A DNA stretch of 64,000 nt, from assembly GCF_900129195.1 (NCBI RefSeq), contig NZ_FQUY01000003.1, positions 1 through 64,000 on the forward strand, read 5' to 3'. Both the position numbers and the translations under genes were made by a program. A model generated the notes under the pieces. The model saw only the letters and a program-made list of their open reading frames with translations. It made no database searches and was not told the DNA's origin. Positions 19,386 to 28,408 of the stretch are shown one piece after another (within the stretch, counting starts at the first letter, position 1; every line of letters starts with the position of its first letter). Source of the DNA: Desulforamulus putei DSM 12395 (GTDB lineage Bacteria > Bacillota > Desulfotomaculia > Desulfotomaculales > Desulfotomaculaceae).

Positions 19386-19482
19386 GTCAGGCCATTGTAA
19401 AAAGGCCGGGCCTGTTTAGGCAGCGGATTCACCCGTGGGACTTCATCTGACCCTCAAAAGATGAGGTCTCCCGGGTTTTGTT
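19386..19482 (+). ncRNA. probable NiCo (czcD) riboswitch
   Basis: The RNA matches the order of conserved blocks of the NiCo class: CAGGC near the 5' end, GCCGGGC (19405-19411), GGCAGCGG (19419-19426) and CCGTGGGAC (19433-19441). The gene downstream is a CDF metal exporter, the classic partner. A 17-bp stem pairs 19432-19448 with 19459-19475 (one mismatch, two G-U pairs), followed by TTTTGTT, so the terminator consumes the 3' part of the aptamer and metal binding should antiterminate. The usual long P1 helix is short or missing, which lowers confidence. Confidence 0.68.
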
Positions 19483-19500
19483 ATGACTGGGGGGCTACCG

Positions 19501-20508
19501 GTGGGAAACGTACACGTACTGGATAAAAAATTGAAAATGGCGCGTCTTTCGATCCTTTCCAATACCTGTTTAACCATTGGCAAACTGCTGGTGGGGTTGA
19601 GCATGGGATCGGTGGGAGTCATTTCTGAAGCTGTCCACTCCGGTCTGGATTTGATAGCTTCTTTAATCGCCTTTATGGCCGTACGGCAGTCCGGTAAACC
19701 GGCGGATGAAAACCATCCGTACGGCCACGGCAAATTTGAGAACCTGGCCGGTATCATCGAGGCCCTGTTGATCCTGGCTGCTGCCATCGGCATCTTTGTC
19801 CAGGCGGTACCCAAGATTTTACACGGCGGCAGCGAAATCGAGGCCCTGGGCTGGGGCGCGGCGGTCATGATCATCTCGGCGGCGGTAAACTTTCTTATTT
19901 CCCGAAAGCTGATACGAGTCGGCAAAGAAACCGACTCACCGGCCCTAACGGCGGACGGCTGGCACCTGCGGACGGATGTTTACACATCCCTGGGTGTCTT
20001 TTTCGGACTGGGGGCCATTTATCTGACGGGCTATACCATTCTCGACCCCATTATCGGGATCGCCGTGGGCCTTCTCATTGTGAAAGCCGGGTTTGATTTG
20101 ATCCGGGAGTCCATGGGGGTTATGCTGGATGTTAGTTTGCCCTCAGAGGAGGAGGAAGCTATCAGGCGGGTGCTGTTGAGGCACGCGGACCAATTCCTGG
20201 AGTACCATGGTTTGCGAACCCGTAAATCGGGGCCTTATCGTTATGTGGACCTGCACCTGGTGGTTCCCAGGCACCTGCCGGTGGGGACCGCTCACATGTT
20301 GTGTGATTGCATCGAGCAGGAAATCGAAGAGGCGTTACCCGAGGTGCAAGTATTGATCCACTGTGAGCCCTGTGAGAAAGCGGAGGAGCCCCTGGAGGCT
20401 AATTGCTCTGCAGCACCCTGCAGTATTGACGGAAGTTGTCCTGCAGCGTCCTGTGATAAGGAGGACAGCTGCCCGCAGGGGCGCTGTCCCATAGCGGATA
20501 AAAAATAA
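19501..20508 (+). CDS. cation diffusion facilitator with cysteine-rich tail
   Basis: A CDF-family metal/proton antiporter of about 335 residues with six predicted membrane helices. Metal-site motifs HSGLD (46-50) and HLRTD (HxxxD in the fifth helix) are present, with HPYGHGKFE after helix 2, and a cytoplasmic ferredoxin-like domain follows (about 210-285). An unusual C-terminal extension carries eight cysteines in pairs: one CxxC and three Cx4C. The GTG at 19501 follows GGGGGG; an ATG at 19483 lacks a site. Probably exports Ni/Co (or Zn/Fe) under riboswitch control. Confidence 0.88.
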   Translation: MGNVHVLDKKLKMARLSILSNTCLTIGKLLVGLSMGSVGVISEAVHSGLDLIASLIAFMAVRQSGKPADENHPYGHGKFENLAGIIEALLILAAAIGIFVQAVPKILHGGSEIEALGWGAAVMIISAAVNFLISRKLIRVGKETDSPALTADGWHLRTDVYTSLGVFFGLGAIYLTGYTILDPIIGIAVGLLIVKAGFDLIRESMGVMLDVSLPSEEEEAIRRVLLRHADQFLEYHGLRTRKSGPYRYVDLHLVVPRHLPVGTAHMLCDCIEQEIEEALPEVQVLIHCEPCEKAEEPLEANCSAAPCSIDGSCPAASCDKEDSCPQGRCPIADKK

Positions 20509-20510
20509 CC

Positions 20511-20535
20511 AAGCCGTGGTTTGCCACGGCTTTCA
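20511..20535 (+). terminator. terminator after the CDF gene
   Basis: AAGCCGTGG (20511-20519), loop TTTG, CCACGGCTT (20524-20532), then a short T-rich tail. Confidence 0.75.
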
Positions 20536-20553
20536 TGCATTCTGTGTTCTGTG

Positions 20554-20955
20554 TTAAGTTGATATCACCCTCTTTACCCGGGCAACTCTCTTGCAGGAGG
20601 AATGTTTTCTGTGGCTTCCCATATCAAACAGGGTAAGGGGAGAGATGGTCCCGGCAGCTCGAACCAACCTGGGGGCGCTAAAATCAATTTTTACCAACAA
20701 TATTTCTGAGGCCATGGGTAAAAAATTAGCAAGCACCGTTATGTCCGCATTACTGTTTTGATGAAGGACCTGCAGGTTGCCCGGCCTTTCCAGCACTAAG
20801 ACTGCCGGTCTGAAACGGCGGTTTAAACCAACGGCATTACGGGCGTCCAGCATTGCATCCAATAAATGATGTCTCAAGATCTGTCCAGGCTGAAAGCCCA
20901 TGGTGATAATATCTTTAATGACACTGAGGGGCCCGCCGAAGTATAATTTCCCCAT
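20554..20955 (-). CDS. hypothetical protein
   Basis: A 133-residue open frame not recognised. The ATG at 20955 has a good site (GAAGGGAG) eight bases upstream. The first 45 residues (MGKLYFGGPLSVIKDIITMG onward) look natural and amphipathic; the rest is basic and less protein-like, so a frameshifted or decayed gene is possible. No membrane segment or known motif. It converges on the CDF gene. Confidence 0.45.
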   Translation of the reverse strand: MGKLYFGGPLSVIKDIITMGFQPGQILRHHLLDAMLDARNAVGLNRRFRPAVLVLERPGNLQVLHQNSNADITVLANFLPMASEILLVKIDFSAPRLVRAAGTISPLTLFDMGSHRKHSSCKRVARVKRVIST

Positions 20956-21129
20956 GATCGTTACTCCCTTCATGATGCGCATGGTGCTTTTTTGAACAAA
21001 TGATTACGCAAAAGATGTGCCAGCTTTCGCAGGGCAGCAATGAAACGAAGGGAGACAAACCCGGGTGTTTTCGCGTTCTAAAACGGAACAATTGTATCAA
21101 AAAAATACACTTAAAAATTTATCTGCAAA

Positions 21130-21162
21130 CCAAAAGAGAGACGGTATGTGTTGTACCGTCTC
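21130..21162 (-). terminator. terminator of the EamA gene
   Basis: On the minus strand GAGACGGTA, a 7-base loop and TACCGTCTC are followed by TCTTTTGG, just beyond the stop at 21171. Confidence 0.8.
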
Positions 21163-21170
21163 CCGCCGGG

Positions 21171-22067
21171 TCAGGTTCCTTTGGCTTCCTTTACCTGTGT
21201 TTCCGTAACCAGACTATCTTTAAGTTCGGCCACCAGCATACCTGCCAAAATCAACAGGCAGCCCACCCACTGGCGGGCAGTGAGGATTTCCCCCGCCACC
21301 AGCCAGCCGGTTGCCGCCGCGAAGACCGGCTCCATGATAAAGATGATGGCGGTATGGGTGGGGGAGGTAAATCTCTGTACCGAGTTTTGTATTAAAAAGG
21401 CCAGGGCGGTGGCGGGGATGGCTGTAATGAAGAGTCCCGTCCAGACCGGTCTGGTAAAATGACCGGGCATGGTTTCCCAAAGGGCCCCGCACCCCATGCT
21501 AATGACCGCCACCACGCCGATTTGCAGGATGGCCAGCAGGACCGGGTCATGCCGGGGAGCGTACCGGCCCACCAGGATAATATGTCCGGCATAGGATAAG
21601 GCACAGAAGAAAGTCAGCACATCTCCGAAATTCACCGTCAGGTTATCGCCCAGGGAGAGCAGGGCCAGACCCACCGTGGCGCTGGTTACTCCCAACAGAG
21701 CGGCAGGACCCGGCAGTTTTTTTGTAGTTACGGATGAAATAAGAGGTACCAGCACCACCGCCAATCCTGTAATAAACCCTGCGTTGGAAGCGGTGGTATA
21801 TTTTAAACCCACTGTTTGAAAGGCATAGCCGGCAAACAAAACGGCGCCGATTATAAAACCCGCCTTTAAGGTTTCCATGTCCAAACGGGCAAACCTCTTA
21901 CGGTAAATGAGCCCCAGAAAGGCAAAGGCAATGGCGAAACGGATGCTTATAAAATAATAGGGTCCGATGCCGGAAAGGGCGTCTTGAACCACCACAAAGG
22001 TGACACCCCAGACAAAGGTAACCGCCAGTAAAGCAAGATCAGCTTGCAGCTGCTTTATTTTCGACAT
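21171..22067 (-). CDS. EamA/DMT-family transporter
   Basis: A 298-residue drug/metabolite transporter with ten hydrophobic segments arranged as two EamA repeats (first repeat around WGVTFVVVQDALSGI, second near YAGHIILVGRYAP, and IFIMEPVFAAATGWL near the end). Substrate unknown; relatives export amino acids or metabolites. The ATG at 22067 is chosen because the family begins a few residues before helix 1; GGAGGTGGG lies upstream. A minus-strand promoter candidate is TTGACA at 22139-22134 with GAAAAT 17 bases on. Confidence 0.85.
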   Translation of the reverse strand: MSKIKQLQADLALLAVTFVWGVTFVVVQDALSGIGPYYFISIRFAIAFAFLGLIYRKRFARLDMETLKAGFIIGAVLFAGYAFQTVGLKYTTASNAGFITGLAVVLVPLISSVTTKKLPGPAALLGVTSATVGLALLSLGDNLTVNFGDVLTFFCALSYAGHIILVGRYAPRHDPVLLAILQIGVVAVISMGCGALWETMPGHFTRPVWTGLFITAIPATALAFLIQNSVQRFTSPTHTAIIFIMEPVFAAATGWLVAGEILTARQWVGCLLILAGMLVAELKDSLVTETQVKEAKGT

Positions 22068-22314
22068 ATCTCCCAAACCCACCTCCGTCCGACAGCGAAC
22101 ATTCCTGTATATTTTCTCACCGAAAACCTGGCCTGTCAATTTAGACACCATATCTTATCATAATTTCTAGAATTTTAGCTTTACGTTAAGAAGGAATTTG
22201 CAAAAAGAAGGAGAATTCATTTTTATGAATTGCAGCAAGTATTTATTCCCTGTCGCAGTTTTTGCACCTGGGGTGCGGAATTATATTCTTTAATACTTTT
22301 AAGGAGGCGTTTCG

Positions 22315-23118
22315 GTGAGAAAGGTTTTCAAATTTGCCATGCTGGCAGTAATGGCGCTGGCCCTGGTAGTCAGCGCAGTGGGTTGCGGAGGCAGCCAGCC
22401 AAAAGAACAAGCCAAGGAACCCGCAAAAACGGATGCTAAACCCAAGTTAGTGGTCGGATCCGACACCACCTTTGCACCCTTTGAATTTACCGATCCTAAA
22501 ACCGGCAAATATATCGGCTTTGACGTGGACTTAATTCAAGCCATCGCTGATGAAGCCGGTTACGAACTGGATTTCCAAAGTATGGCCTTTGACGGTTTAA
22601 TTGCCGCTCTGCAGGCCAATCAAATTGATGCCGCCATTTCGGCTATGACTATTACCCCTGAACGTGCAAAAGTAGTAGACTTCAGCGAGCCCTATTACAA
22701 GTCCGGTCTGATTGTAGCCGTTCAAGCCAAAAACAATGATATTAAAGGTTTTAATGACCTGAAAGGTAAAAAGATTGCTGTACAAAGCGGTACCACCGGC
22801 GCTATGCAGGCTGAAAAGGCCACTGACAAGGATAAGATCACTTACTTTACCAACACCGACCAGGCCCTGCTGGAACTGAAAAACGGCGGCGTGGATGCGG
22901 TGATTAACGACTATCCTGTAAGCGCTTACTTCATTCAACAGGGTAACAACGATGTGAAACTGGTTGGTGAAATTCTCTCCGCTGAAGAATACGGCATTGC
23001 TGTACCCAAGGGCAAGACCGAGACCCTGGAAAAGATTAACGCCGCTCTCAAAAAATTAAAAGAGAACGGCAAGTATGCCGAAATTTACAAGAAGTGGTTT
23101 GGCGAAGAACCAAAATAA
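22315..23118 (+). CDS. polar amino acid ABC transporter, substrate-binding lipoprotein
   Basis: A 267-residue solute-binding protein of the GlnH/SBP_bac_3 family. The signal peptide ends at a lipobox-like AVGC (Cys24), followed by a Lys/Glu/Pro-rich linker. The domain shows VGSDTTFAPFEF, YIGFDVDLIQAIADE and AISAMTITPERAKVVDFSEP, typical of amino acid binders; glutamine, arginine or cystine are possible ligands. GTG start after AAGGAGG. It heads a three-gene transporter operon. Confidence 0.93.
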   Translation: MRKVFKFAMLAVMALALVVSAVGCGGSQPKEQAKEPAKTDAKPKLVVGSDTTFAPFEFTDPKTGKYIGFDVDLIQAIADEAGYELDFQSMAFDGLIAALQANQIDAAISAMTITPERAKVVDFSEPYYKSGLIVAVQAKNNDIKGFNDLKGKKIAVQSGTTGAMQAEKATDKDKITYFTNTDQALLELKNGGVDAVINDYPVSAYFIQQGNNDVKLVGEILSAEEYGIAVPKGKTETLEKINAALKKLKENGKYAEIYKKWFGEEPK

Positions 23119-23155
23119 TAGTCGACTGACAAAAGGATATCCTGTACAATAGAGT

Positions 23156-23187
23156 ATGCGTAACAGTTAATGTTACGCATATTTTGT
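23156..23187 (+). terminator. hairpin between binding protein and permease
   Basis: ATGCGTAACA (23156-23165), loop GTTAA, TGTTACGCAT (23171-23180), followed by ATTTTGTG. Likely a partial terminator or mRNA-stabilising stem that keeps binding-protein mRNA in excess over permease and ATPase. Confidence 0.6.
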
Positions 23188-23215
23188 GTGACTAGTCAAT
23201 TAGGTAGGTGAAGGT

Positions 23216-23881
23216 ATGGAACTCTTACAAATTTGGAAAGATGCTCTACCGGTATTGATGGTAGGTTTAAAACTAACGATTCAGCTTACTGTTTTGGCAG
23301 TTTTTTTTGGTTCTATTATCGGTCTGTTTGTCGGGTTGGGTAAAATGAGCCGGATTCCACTGATTAAAATTCCTTCGGTGGTTTATGTGGAGTTCTTCCG
23401 GGGTTCCCCTTTGTTAGTACAAATTTTCTTGATTTATTTCGGTCTTTCTCAGGTGCTGGGTCATTCTGTTGATAAATTTTGGTCTTCGGTAGCCGTACTA
23501 AGCTTGAACAGTGGCGCTTATTGCGCAGAAATTTTCCGGGCCGGTATCCAGTCCATTGAGCGGGGGCAAATGGAGGCCGCACGTTCCCTGGGGATGACCC
23601 ATACACAGGCCATGCGTTACGTCATTTTGCCCCAGGCCTTTAAGCGGGTTATTCCTCCCCTAGGCAATGAATTTATCGCTATGTTGAAAGATACCTCCCT
23701 GGTGTCGGTCATTGGCCTGGTGGAGTTGGCACGGTCGGGACAACTTATTGTTTCTACCACATACAATGCCTTTCAGATTTGGTTCCTGGTTGCCATCTTC
23801 TATATTGTTTTGACGGTGCTCATTTCCGAATTCTTTGTGAACCGTATGGAAAGGAGGCTGCAGGCCGGTGATCGTAGCTAA
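23216..23881 (+). CDS. polar amino acid ABC transporter permease
   Basis: A 221-residue inner-membrane permease of the HisM/GlnP type with about five hydrophobic segments. The EAA motif region is [20 protein letters not shown], which contacts the ATPase. [12 protein letters not shown] and [13 protein letters not shown] are family signatures. It ends 14 bases inside the ATPase gene, indicating coupled translation. Confidence 0.93.
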   Translation: MELLQIWKDALPVLMVGLKLTIQLTVLAVFFGSIIGLFVGLGKMSRIPLIKIPSVVYVEFFRGSPLLVQIFLIYFGLSQVLGHSVDKFWSSVAVLSLNSGAYCAEIFRAGIQSIERGQMEAARSLGMTHTQAMRYVILPQAFKRVIPPLGNEFIAMLKDTSLVSVIGLVELARSGQLIVSTTYNAFQIWFLVAIFYIVLTVLISEFFVNRMERRLQAGDRS

Positions 23882-24590
23882 AAACGTGCACAAAAGCTTT
23901 GGTCATCTTGAGGTCCTCCGGGGTATTGATTTACATGTAAAGGAACAGGAAGTGGTGGTCATTATCGGCCCCTCCGGTTCCGGTAAAAGTACCTTCCTGC
24001 GCTGCTTGAATCTACTGGAGGAACCCACCTCCGGGGAAATTATTATTGACGGCATGTGTTTGACGGACAAGACCTCCGATATCAATAAAATCCGCCAGAA
24101 TGTGGGGATGGTGTTCCAGCGTTTTAACCTGTTCCCCCATAAGACTGCGTTGGAGAATATTACACTGGCCCCCATAAAGGTAAAGGGACTCACAGAAAAC
24201 GAGGCTATTGCTATTGCCAGGGATTTACTGGGCAAGGTAGGATTGCAGGATAAAGAGTCTTCTTATCCGGACCAGTTATCCGGTGGCCAGCAACAAAGGG
24301 TGGCCATTGCCAGAGCCCTGGCCATGAAGCCCAAGGTGATGCTGTTTGATGAGCCTACCTCCGCCCTGGACCCGGAAATGGTGGGAGAGGTTCTGGCCGT
24401 TATGAAAGACCTGGCCCGGGACGGCATGACCATGGTGGTGGTAACCCATGAAATGGGCTTTGCCCGTGAAGTGGGCGATCGGGTGCTGTTTATTGACGAA
24501 GGAAAAGTGATCGAAGAAGGCACTCCCGAGCAAATCTTTGGCAACCCGCAAAACGAGCGCACCAGATCTTTCTTAAATAAAATTCTATAA
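23868..24590 (+). CDS. polar amino acid ABC transporter ATPase
   Basis: A 240-residue ABC ATPase of the GlnQ/HisP type. Walker [10 protein letters not shown] near 33-41, signature LSGGQQQR near 137, Walker [15 protein letters not shown], and the H-loop VVVTHEMGF. The GTG start lies inside the permease gene. It closes the operon and is followed by a terminator. Confidence 0.94.
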   Translation: MIVAKNVHKSFGHLEVLRGIDLHVKEQEVVVIIGPSGSGKSTFLRCLNLLEEPTSGEIIIDGMCLTDKTSDINKIRQNVGMVFQRFNLFPHKTALENITLAPIKVKGLTENEAIAIARDLLGKVGLQDKESSYPDQLSGGQQQRVAIARALAMKPKVMLFDEPTSALDPEMVGEVLAVMKDLARDGMTMVVVTHEMGFAREVGDRVLFIDEGKVIEEGTPEQIFGNPQNERTRSFLNKIL

Positions 24591-24600
24591 ACAAAACAGG

Positions 24601-24622
24601 GACCCCACCGGAAGGTGGGGTC
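24601..24622 (+). terminator. terminator after the transporter operon
   Basis: GACCCCACC (24601-24609), loop GGAA, GGTGGGGTC (24614-24622). The T tract that follows is weak. Confidence 0.7.
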
Positions 24623-24677
24623 TGTACTTACTATTCAGTTTTACTGAGTGTGAGTTAAGTTAGCCCTGGTTTATCAG

Positions 24678-24712
24678 TTTCTCACCTCTAACCTCTCACT
24701 TCTCACATCTCA
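24678..24712. repeat. second copy of the GTGAGA-type repeat
   Basis: TTTCTCACCTCTAACC followed by TCTCACTTCTCACATCTCA, the reverse complement of the GTGAGA-rich sequence at 5064-5112. It abuts the stop codon of the minus-strand gene at 24710. Confidence 0.55.
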
Positions 24713-24985
24713 AATGGCTTCCTTCATCAATTGGAGGTAGTCTTCCCCTAATTTGGTTAAGGAGCAAATTTTGCTCTTGCCTTCGGAAGTGACTTCCACC
24801 AGCCCGAGGGCGAACAGCTGCATCACGACGTGGTCCAACACGGCCCGCTTAACCTTTGCGGTTAAGGACAATTCTTCTTTATTCATCTTCCCCTCATCAA
24901 TGAGCGCCCTGAGGACTCTTTCCGCTTCCACAGGCAGCCTGTTGTTCACTTCCTTAAAATATTGTTTCATGGTAAGTTCTGTCAT
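24710..24985 (-). CDS. small winged-helix-like hypothetical protein
   Basis: A 91-residue protein that is not recognised as a named family. It is predicted mostly helical with a pattern suggestive of a winged helix (AERVLRALIDEG, then AKVKRAVLDHVVMQLFALGL, then VTSEGKSKICSLTKLGEDYL). A transcription-factor-like role is inference only. The ATG at 24985 is preceded by AAGGGGG nine bases upstream. It stands alone between the amino acid transporter and recJ. Confidence 0.6.
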   Translation of the reverse strand: MTELTMKQYFKEVNNRLPVEAERVLRALIDEGKMNKEELSLTAKVKRAVLDHVVMQLFALGLVEVTSEGKSKICSLTKLGEDYLQLMKEAI

Positions 24986-25185
24986 GCTTTGCAACCCCCT
25001 TACTAAAAAGCTAGTTAATATTCTTCTAAAACAAATTATTGACCGAATTCCATTGATTTATTCGTTAGTTTAGAAAAATTTTATTATAAAATAGCAAAAC
25101 TAACGGAAAAGGTGTTTTTCTTTACCTGGGGGGGTGACTGATTTATAATTTATACTATACTTTATCGAATTTGCCGGGGGACAGA

Positions 25186-27846
25186 ATGAGAAGACAAAAG
25201 AAATGGCGTGTCAAAGCGCCTCATGCCGCCTTGCGGCAAATCCTTGCCACAGAAGTAGGGATTTCAAAAATCCTTGCTCAGTTGCTAATTAACCGCGGAA
25301 TATATACAGTGGATCAGGCCAGGGCTTTTTTAGGCAGTGAATTGGACAGGCTTTTTAGTCCCTGGCTGATGAAAGATATGGAAAAAGCCGTAGAACGCAT
25401 CCTCCAGGCCAGACAAAAGGGTGAACAAATTCTGGTTTACGGCGATTATGATGTGGACGGTATTACCGGAACGACCGTACTGGTTTTAGCACTGCGCAAA
25501 CTGGGCTGCCGGGTTGATTATTTTATACCGCACCGGTTGGAAGAGGGATACGGCCTCAACAAGGAGGCGCTGGAAAGAGCAGTGGAGCAAGGGGTTGCCC
25601 TGCTGGTCACGGTAGACTGTGGCATCAGCGGCGCCGCTGAAGTTGAGACAGCCAAAGAATTGGGGCTGGATGTCATCATTACCGACCATCATGAACCGCC
25701 GGAGCAGTTACCCGCAGCCATGGCGGTTTTAGATCCCAAAAGGCCGGATTGTACCTATCCCTTTAAGGAATTGGCCGGGGTGGGCGTTGCTCTGAAGTTA
25801 ATTCAAGGCATCTTTGAACGGGCCGGGCTGGGACAGGGAGAGTGGGAAGAATATCTGGATTTGGTTTGCCTTGGCACCGTGGCGGACATTGTTCCCCTCC
25901 AGGGGGAGAACCGCATTCTGGTTAAGCACGGGTTAAACAGAATCGCTCGTACCGACCGCCCCGGTCTGCAGGCCTTGATCAAGGTCAGCGGCGTTAAAAA
26001 TGAAAGTCTGGGAACCCGTGAACTGGGTTTTGCTCTGGCCCCCAGGTTGAATGCGGCGGGCAGAATGGGGGATGCCGCTTTGGGGGTGGAACTCCTGCTG
26101 GCCACCGATCCCTTAAAGGCAGAGCACATGGCTGAGGCTTTAAACCGAGGAAACCAGGAAAGACAACAGGTAGAGTCAAAGGTCCTGGCAGAGGCCCTGG
26201 CCCTGGTGGAAGCAGACCCGGCCATGGCGGAAGAAAAGGTGCTGGTTTTGGCGTCCACCAACTGGCATCCCGGGGTTATTGGCATCGTGGCCTCCCGGCT
26301 GGTGGACCGCTTTTACCGTCCGGTTTTCATGATCAGCCTCGAAGAGGGCAAAGGAAAAGGTTCCGCCAGAAGTATACCGGGCTTTCATTTGTATCAGGCT
26401 ATGGTTAGCTGCCAAGAACATTTGGAGCAGTTTGGCGGGCACGCCATGGCTGCAGGTTTCAGCATCCATGAGGATAAAATTATGGACTTTCGCAGGGCTG
26501 TCAACAAACTGGCCGATGAAATTTTAACCGAGGAACATTTAACCCCGAACCTGGACCTGGATGCGCTGGTGAATCTCACCGAGTTATCCCTGGATACCGT
26601 ACAGGAACTGGATCAGCTTTCACCCTTTGGGCACTGCAACCCCGGGCCCATCCTGGGATGCTGCCAGGCTACGGTGCTTCATTGCCGGGAAGTGGGGAAA
26701 AACGGCAGTCACTTAAAAATAAAGGTGCGGGAAGACCAGGTGATTCTGGACGGCATTGGCTTTAACCTGGCCTCTTACAGCGAAATGCTGGCCACCGGCG
26801 ATACTGTGGATATGGCCTTTGTTCCTTCCATCAACTTTTGGAACGGCCGTTCCTCTGTGCAACTGGAAGTAAAGGAGTTTAAAGAGGCAGGGGAAGTTAC
26901 CCCCCGGGAGGATGGTTTAGGGGCCTCGGAGGGAATGCAGGAGTTTTTAAGGAAGGCTCTGTACCTACCGGAAGAAAAAGTTACGGAGGGCCTGATCCCC
27001 TTGGGGATATTGCAATGGTGCTGGGGCAATACAAACAATAAGCCCGGCCAAAGTTTTAACCACACCGATATAGAACTGGAAGATTTCAGAGACTGCCCGG
27101 ACCGGCTAGCCCAGCTTCTGCAAATAATTGACCGCGACAACTCCAGCCTGGTAATGGTAGAGAGTGTTGCCCAGGCCATCCAAGTGGCAGCTTTTCTATG
27201 TACTAGGGAATATCCCTGGCGCCGGGAAGTGCTGGTCTATCACCCTCTTATGGAGGACGCCGCAGTGCAAAAAATGGCGGACCATTTACGGGCAAACCGG
27301 GTGAAAGTGGTGGTTGCAACCACATTTGCACCTTTTAACGGGGTTCATTTTGACCAAATGATATTCTTTCACTTACCCTTCCATCCCGGAGAATGCCATA
27401 TTGCCAACTGGCGGACCCGGAAGGTGGTCTTACTGGGGGGAAAGGCCCAGGCACTGGAGGCCCGGGAGCATATCCAGGCAATGGCGCCGGACCGGGAAGC
27501 CCTGGCAGCATTGTTTAAATTCTTAAGATTGAAGATTGATCACCAGGGCAAAGGACAAGCCGGCAAACAAGATTTGCGTCAATGTTTAAAAGGTTTTTAT
27601 CCTCGGGCTGCCGACCTTGCCATAGAGATCGGTCTAACTGTTTTCCGGGAACTGGGACTTATAGACTACAGTAAACAGGGAAATACTTATTTCTTTAAAA
27701 TAAATCTAAACGTGCGTTCCGATTTGAAAAATTCGCAAACCTATCACCGGGCCCTACATACCAAAGAAGAGTGCCTGCGTTTCCAGCGGCACTACCTGTC
27801 GGCCACCGGGGAACAATTATTGCAGCTGTTCAACAGCAGCTTTTGA
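25186..27846 (+). CDS. recJ: single-stranded-DNA-specific exonuclease RecJ
   Basis: An 886-residue RecJ, which degrades single-stranded DNA 5' to 3' in recombination and repair. The DHH-family metal motifs are YGDYDVDG (85-92) and TDHHEP with Asp167-His168-His169, and the DHHA1 domain contains HAMAAGFS. After the nuclease core (to about 560) comes a C-terminal extension of over 300 residues typical of Firmicute RecJ. The ATG at 25186 follows CCGGGGGA. It leads the recJ-apt-relA-dtd run. Confidence 0.95.
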   Translation: MRRQKKWRVKAPHAALRQILATEVGISKILAQLLINRGIYTVDQARAFLGSELDRLFSPWLMKDMEKAVERILQARQKGEQILVYGDYDVDGITGTTVLVLALRKLGCRVDYFIPHRLEEGYGLNKEALERAVEQGVALLVTVDCGISGAAEVETAKELGLDVIITDHHEPPEQLPAAMAVLDPKRPDCTYPFKELAGVGVALKLIQGIFERAGLGQGEWEEYLDLVCLGTVADIVPLQGENRILVKHGLNRIARTDRPGLQALIKVSGVKNESLGTRELGFALAPRLNAAGRMGDAALGVELLLATDPLKAEHMAEALNRGNQERQQVESKVLAEALALVEADPAMAEEKVLVLASTNWHPGVIGIVASRLVDRFYRPVFMISLEEGKGKGSARSIPGFHLYQAMVSCQEHLEQFGGHAMAAGFSIHEDKIMDFRRAVNKLADEILTEEHLTPNLDLDALVNLTELSLDTVQELDQLSPFGHCNPGPILGCCQATVLHCREVGKNGSHLKIKVREDQVILDGIGFNLASYSEMLATGDTVDMAFVPSINFWNGRSSVQLEVKEFKEAGEVTPREDGLGASEGMQEFLRKALYLPEEKVTEGLIPLGILQWCWGNTNNKPGQSFNHTDIELEDFRDCPDRLAQLLQIIDRDNSSLVMVESVAQAIQVAAFLCTREYPWRREVLVYHPLMEDAAVQKMADHLRANRVKVVVATTFAPFNGVHFDQMIFFHLPFHPGECHIANWRTRKVVLLGGKAQALEAREHIQAMAPDREALAALFKFLRLKIDHQGKGQAGKQDLRQCLKGFYPRAADLAIEIGLTVFRELGLIDYSKQGNTYFFKINLNVRSDLKNSQTYHRALHTKEECLRFQRHYLSATGEQLLQLFNSSF

Positions 27847-27858
27847 GGAGGAGAAGCA

Positions 27859-28377
27859 ATGGACTTAGCCAGTAAAGTAAGATTAATTAAGGATTTCCCC
27901 AAACCCGGCATTAATTTCAGGGACATTACCACCTTGCTGCAGGACGCCGGAGCCTTTAGACAGGCTGTGGACGAACTGGTGGAGTTATGCAAAGGTTTGG
28001 CTGTGGATGTCATTGCCTGTCCGGAAGCCAGAGGGTTCGTACTGGGTGCGCCGCTGGCCTATGCCATGGGCAAAGGGGTGGTGCTGCTTAGAAAACCGGG
28101 TAAACTGCCGGGCAAGACCGTTTGCCACAGCTATGAGTTGGAATACGGGTCGGATGCCCTGGAAGTCCATGAAGGGGCTATTCAGCCGGGGCAGAAGGTG
28201 CTTTTGGTAGACGATGTACTGGCTACCGGCGGCACGGTTGCAGCAGCTGTGGAGTTGGTAAAAAAGTCCGGTGGAGAGGTTGCCGGCGTTGCGTTCCTGA
28301 TTGAATTGCTGGGACTGGACGGCAGGGAAAAACTCAGCGGCTATCCCGTTGTCACTTTGCTGCAGTTGGAAGCATAG
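27859..28377 (+). CDS. apt: adenine phosphoribosyltransferase
   Basis: A 172-residue purine salvage enzyme that makes AMP from adenine and PRPP. The PRPP-binding loop is [11 protein letters not shown] with Asp118-Asp119. The N-terminal [13 protein letters not shown] and the [10 protein letters not shown] segment are typical of Apt. It follows recJ by 12 bases with GGAGGAG before the ATG. Length is normal for the family. Confidence 0.97.
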   Translation: MDLASKVRLIKDFPKPGINFRDITTLLQDAGAFRQAVDELVELCKGLAVDVIACPEARGFVLGAPLAYAMGKGVVLLRKPGKLPGKTVCHSYELEYGSDALEVHEGAIQPGQKVLLVDDVLATGGTVAAAVELVKKSGGEVAGVAFLIELLGLDGREKLSGYPVVTLLQLEA

Positions 28378-28408
28378 ATTAATTTAGTCGGGTGTTAGGA
28401 GGTGAAGC

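Noticed and set aside
20599-20706. 36-codon plus-strand frame behind GGAGG after the CDF gene
   Set aside because: The spacing of the site to ATG is only one base and the peptide has no recognisable features; it overlaps the minus-strand hypothetical gene.
20956-21130. Possible riboswitch upstream of the minus-strand hypothetical gene
   Set aside because: A few GC-rich short stems occur, but no conserved block of a known riboswitch class was found.
22225-22293. 22-codon ORF with AAGGAG upstream of the amino acid binding protein
   Set aside because: It could be a leader peptide, but composition shows no run of regulatory codons and no attenuator follows it, so it is not listed as a gene.
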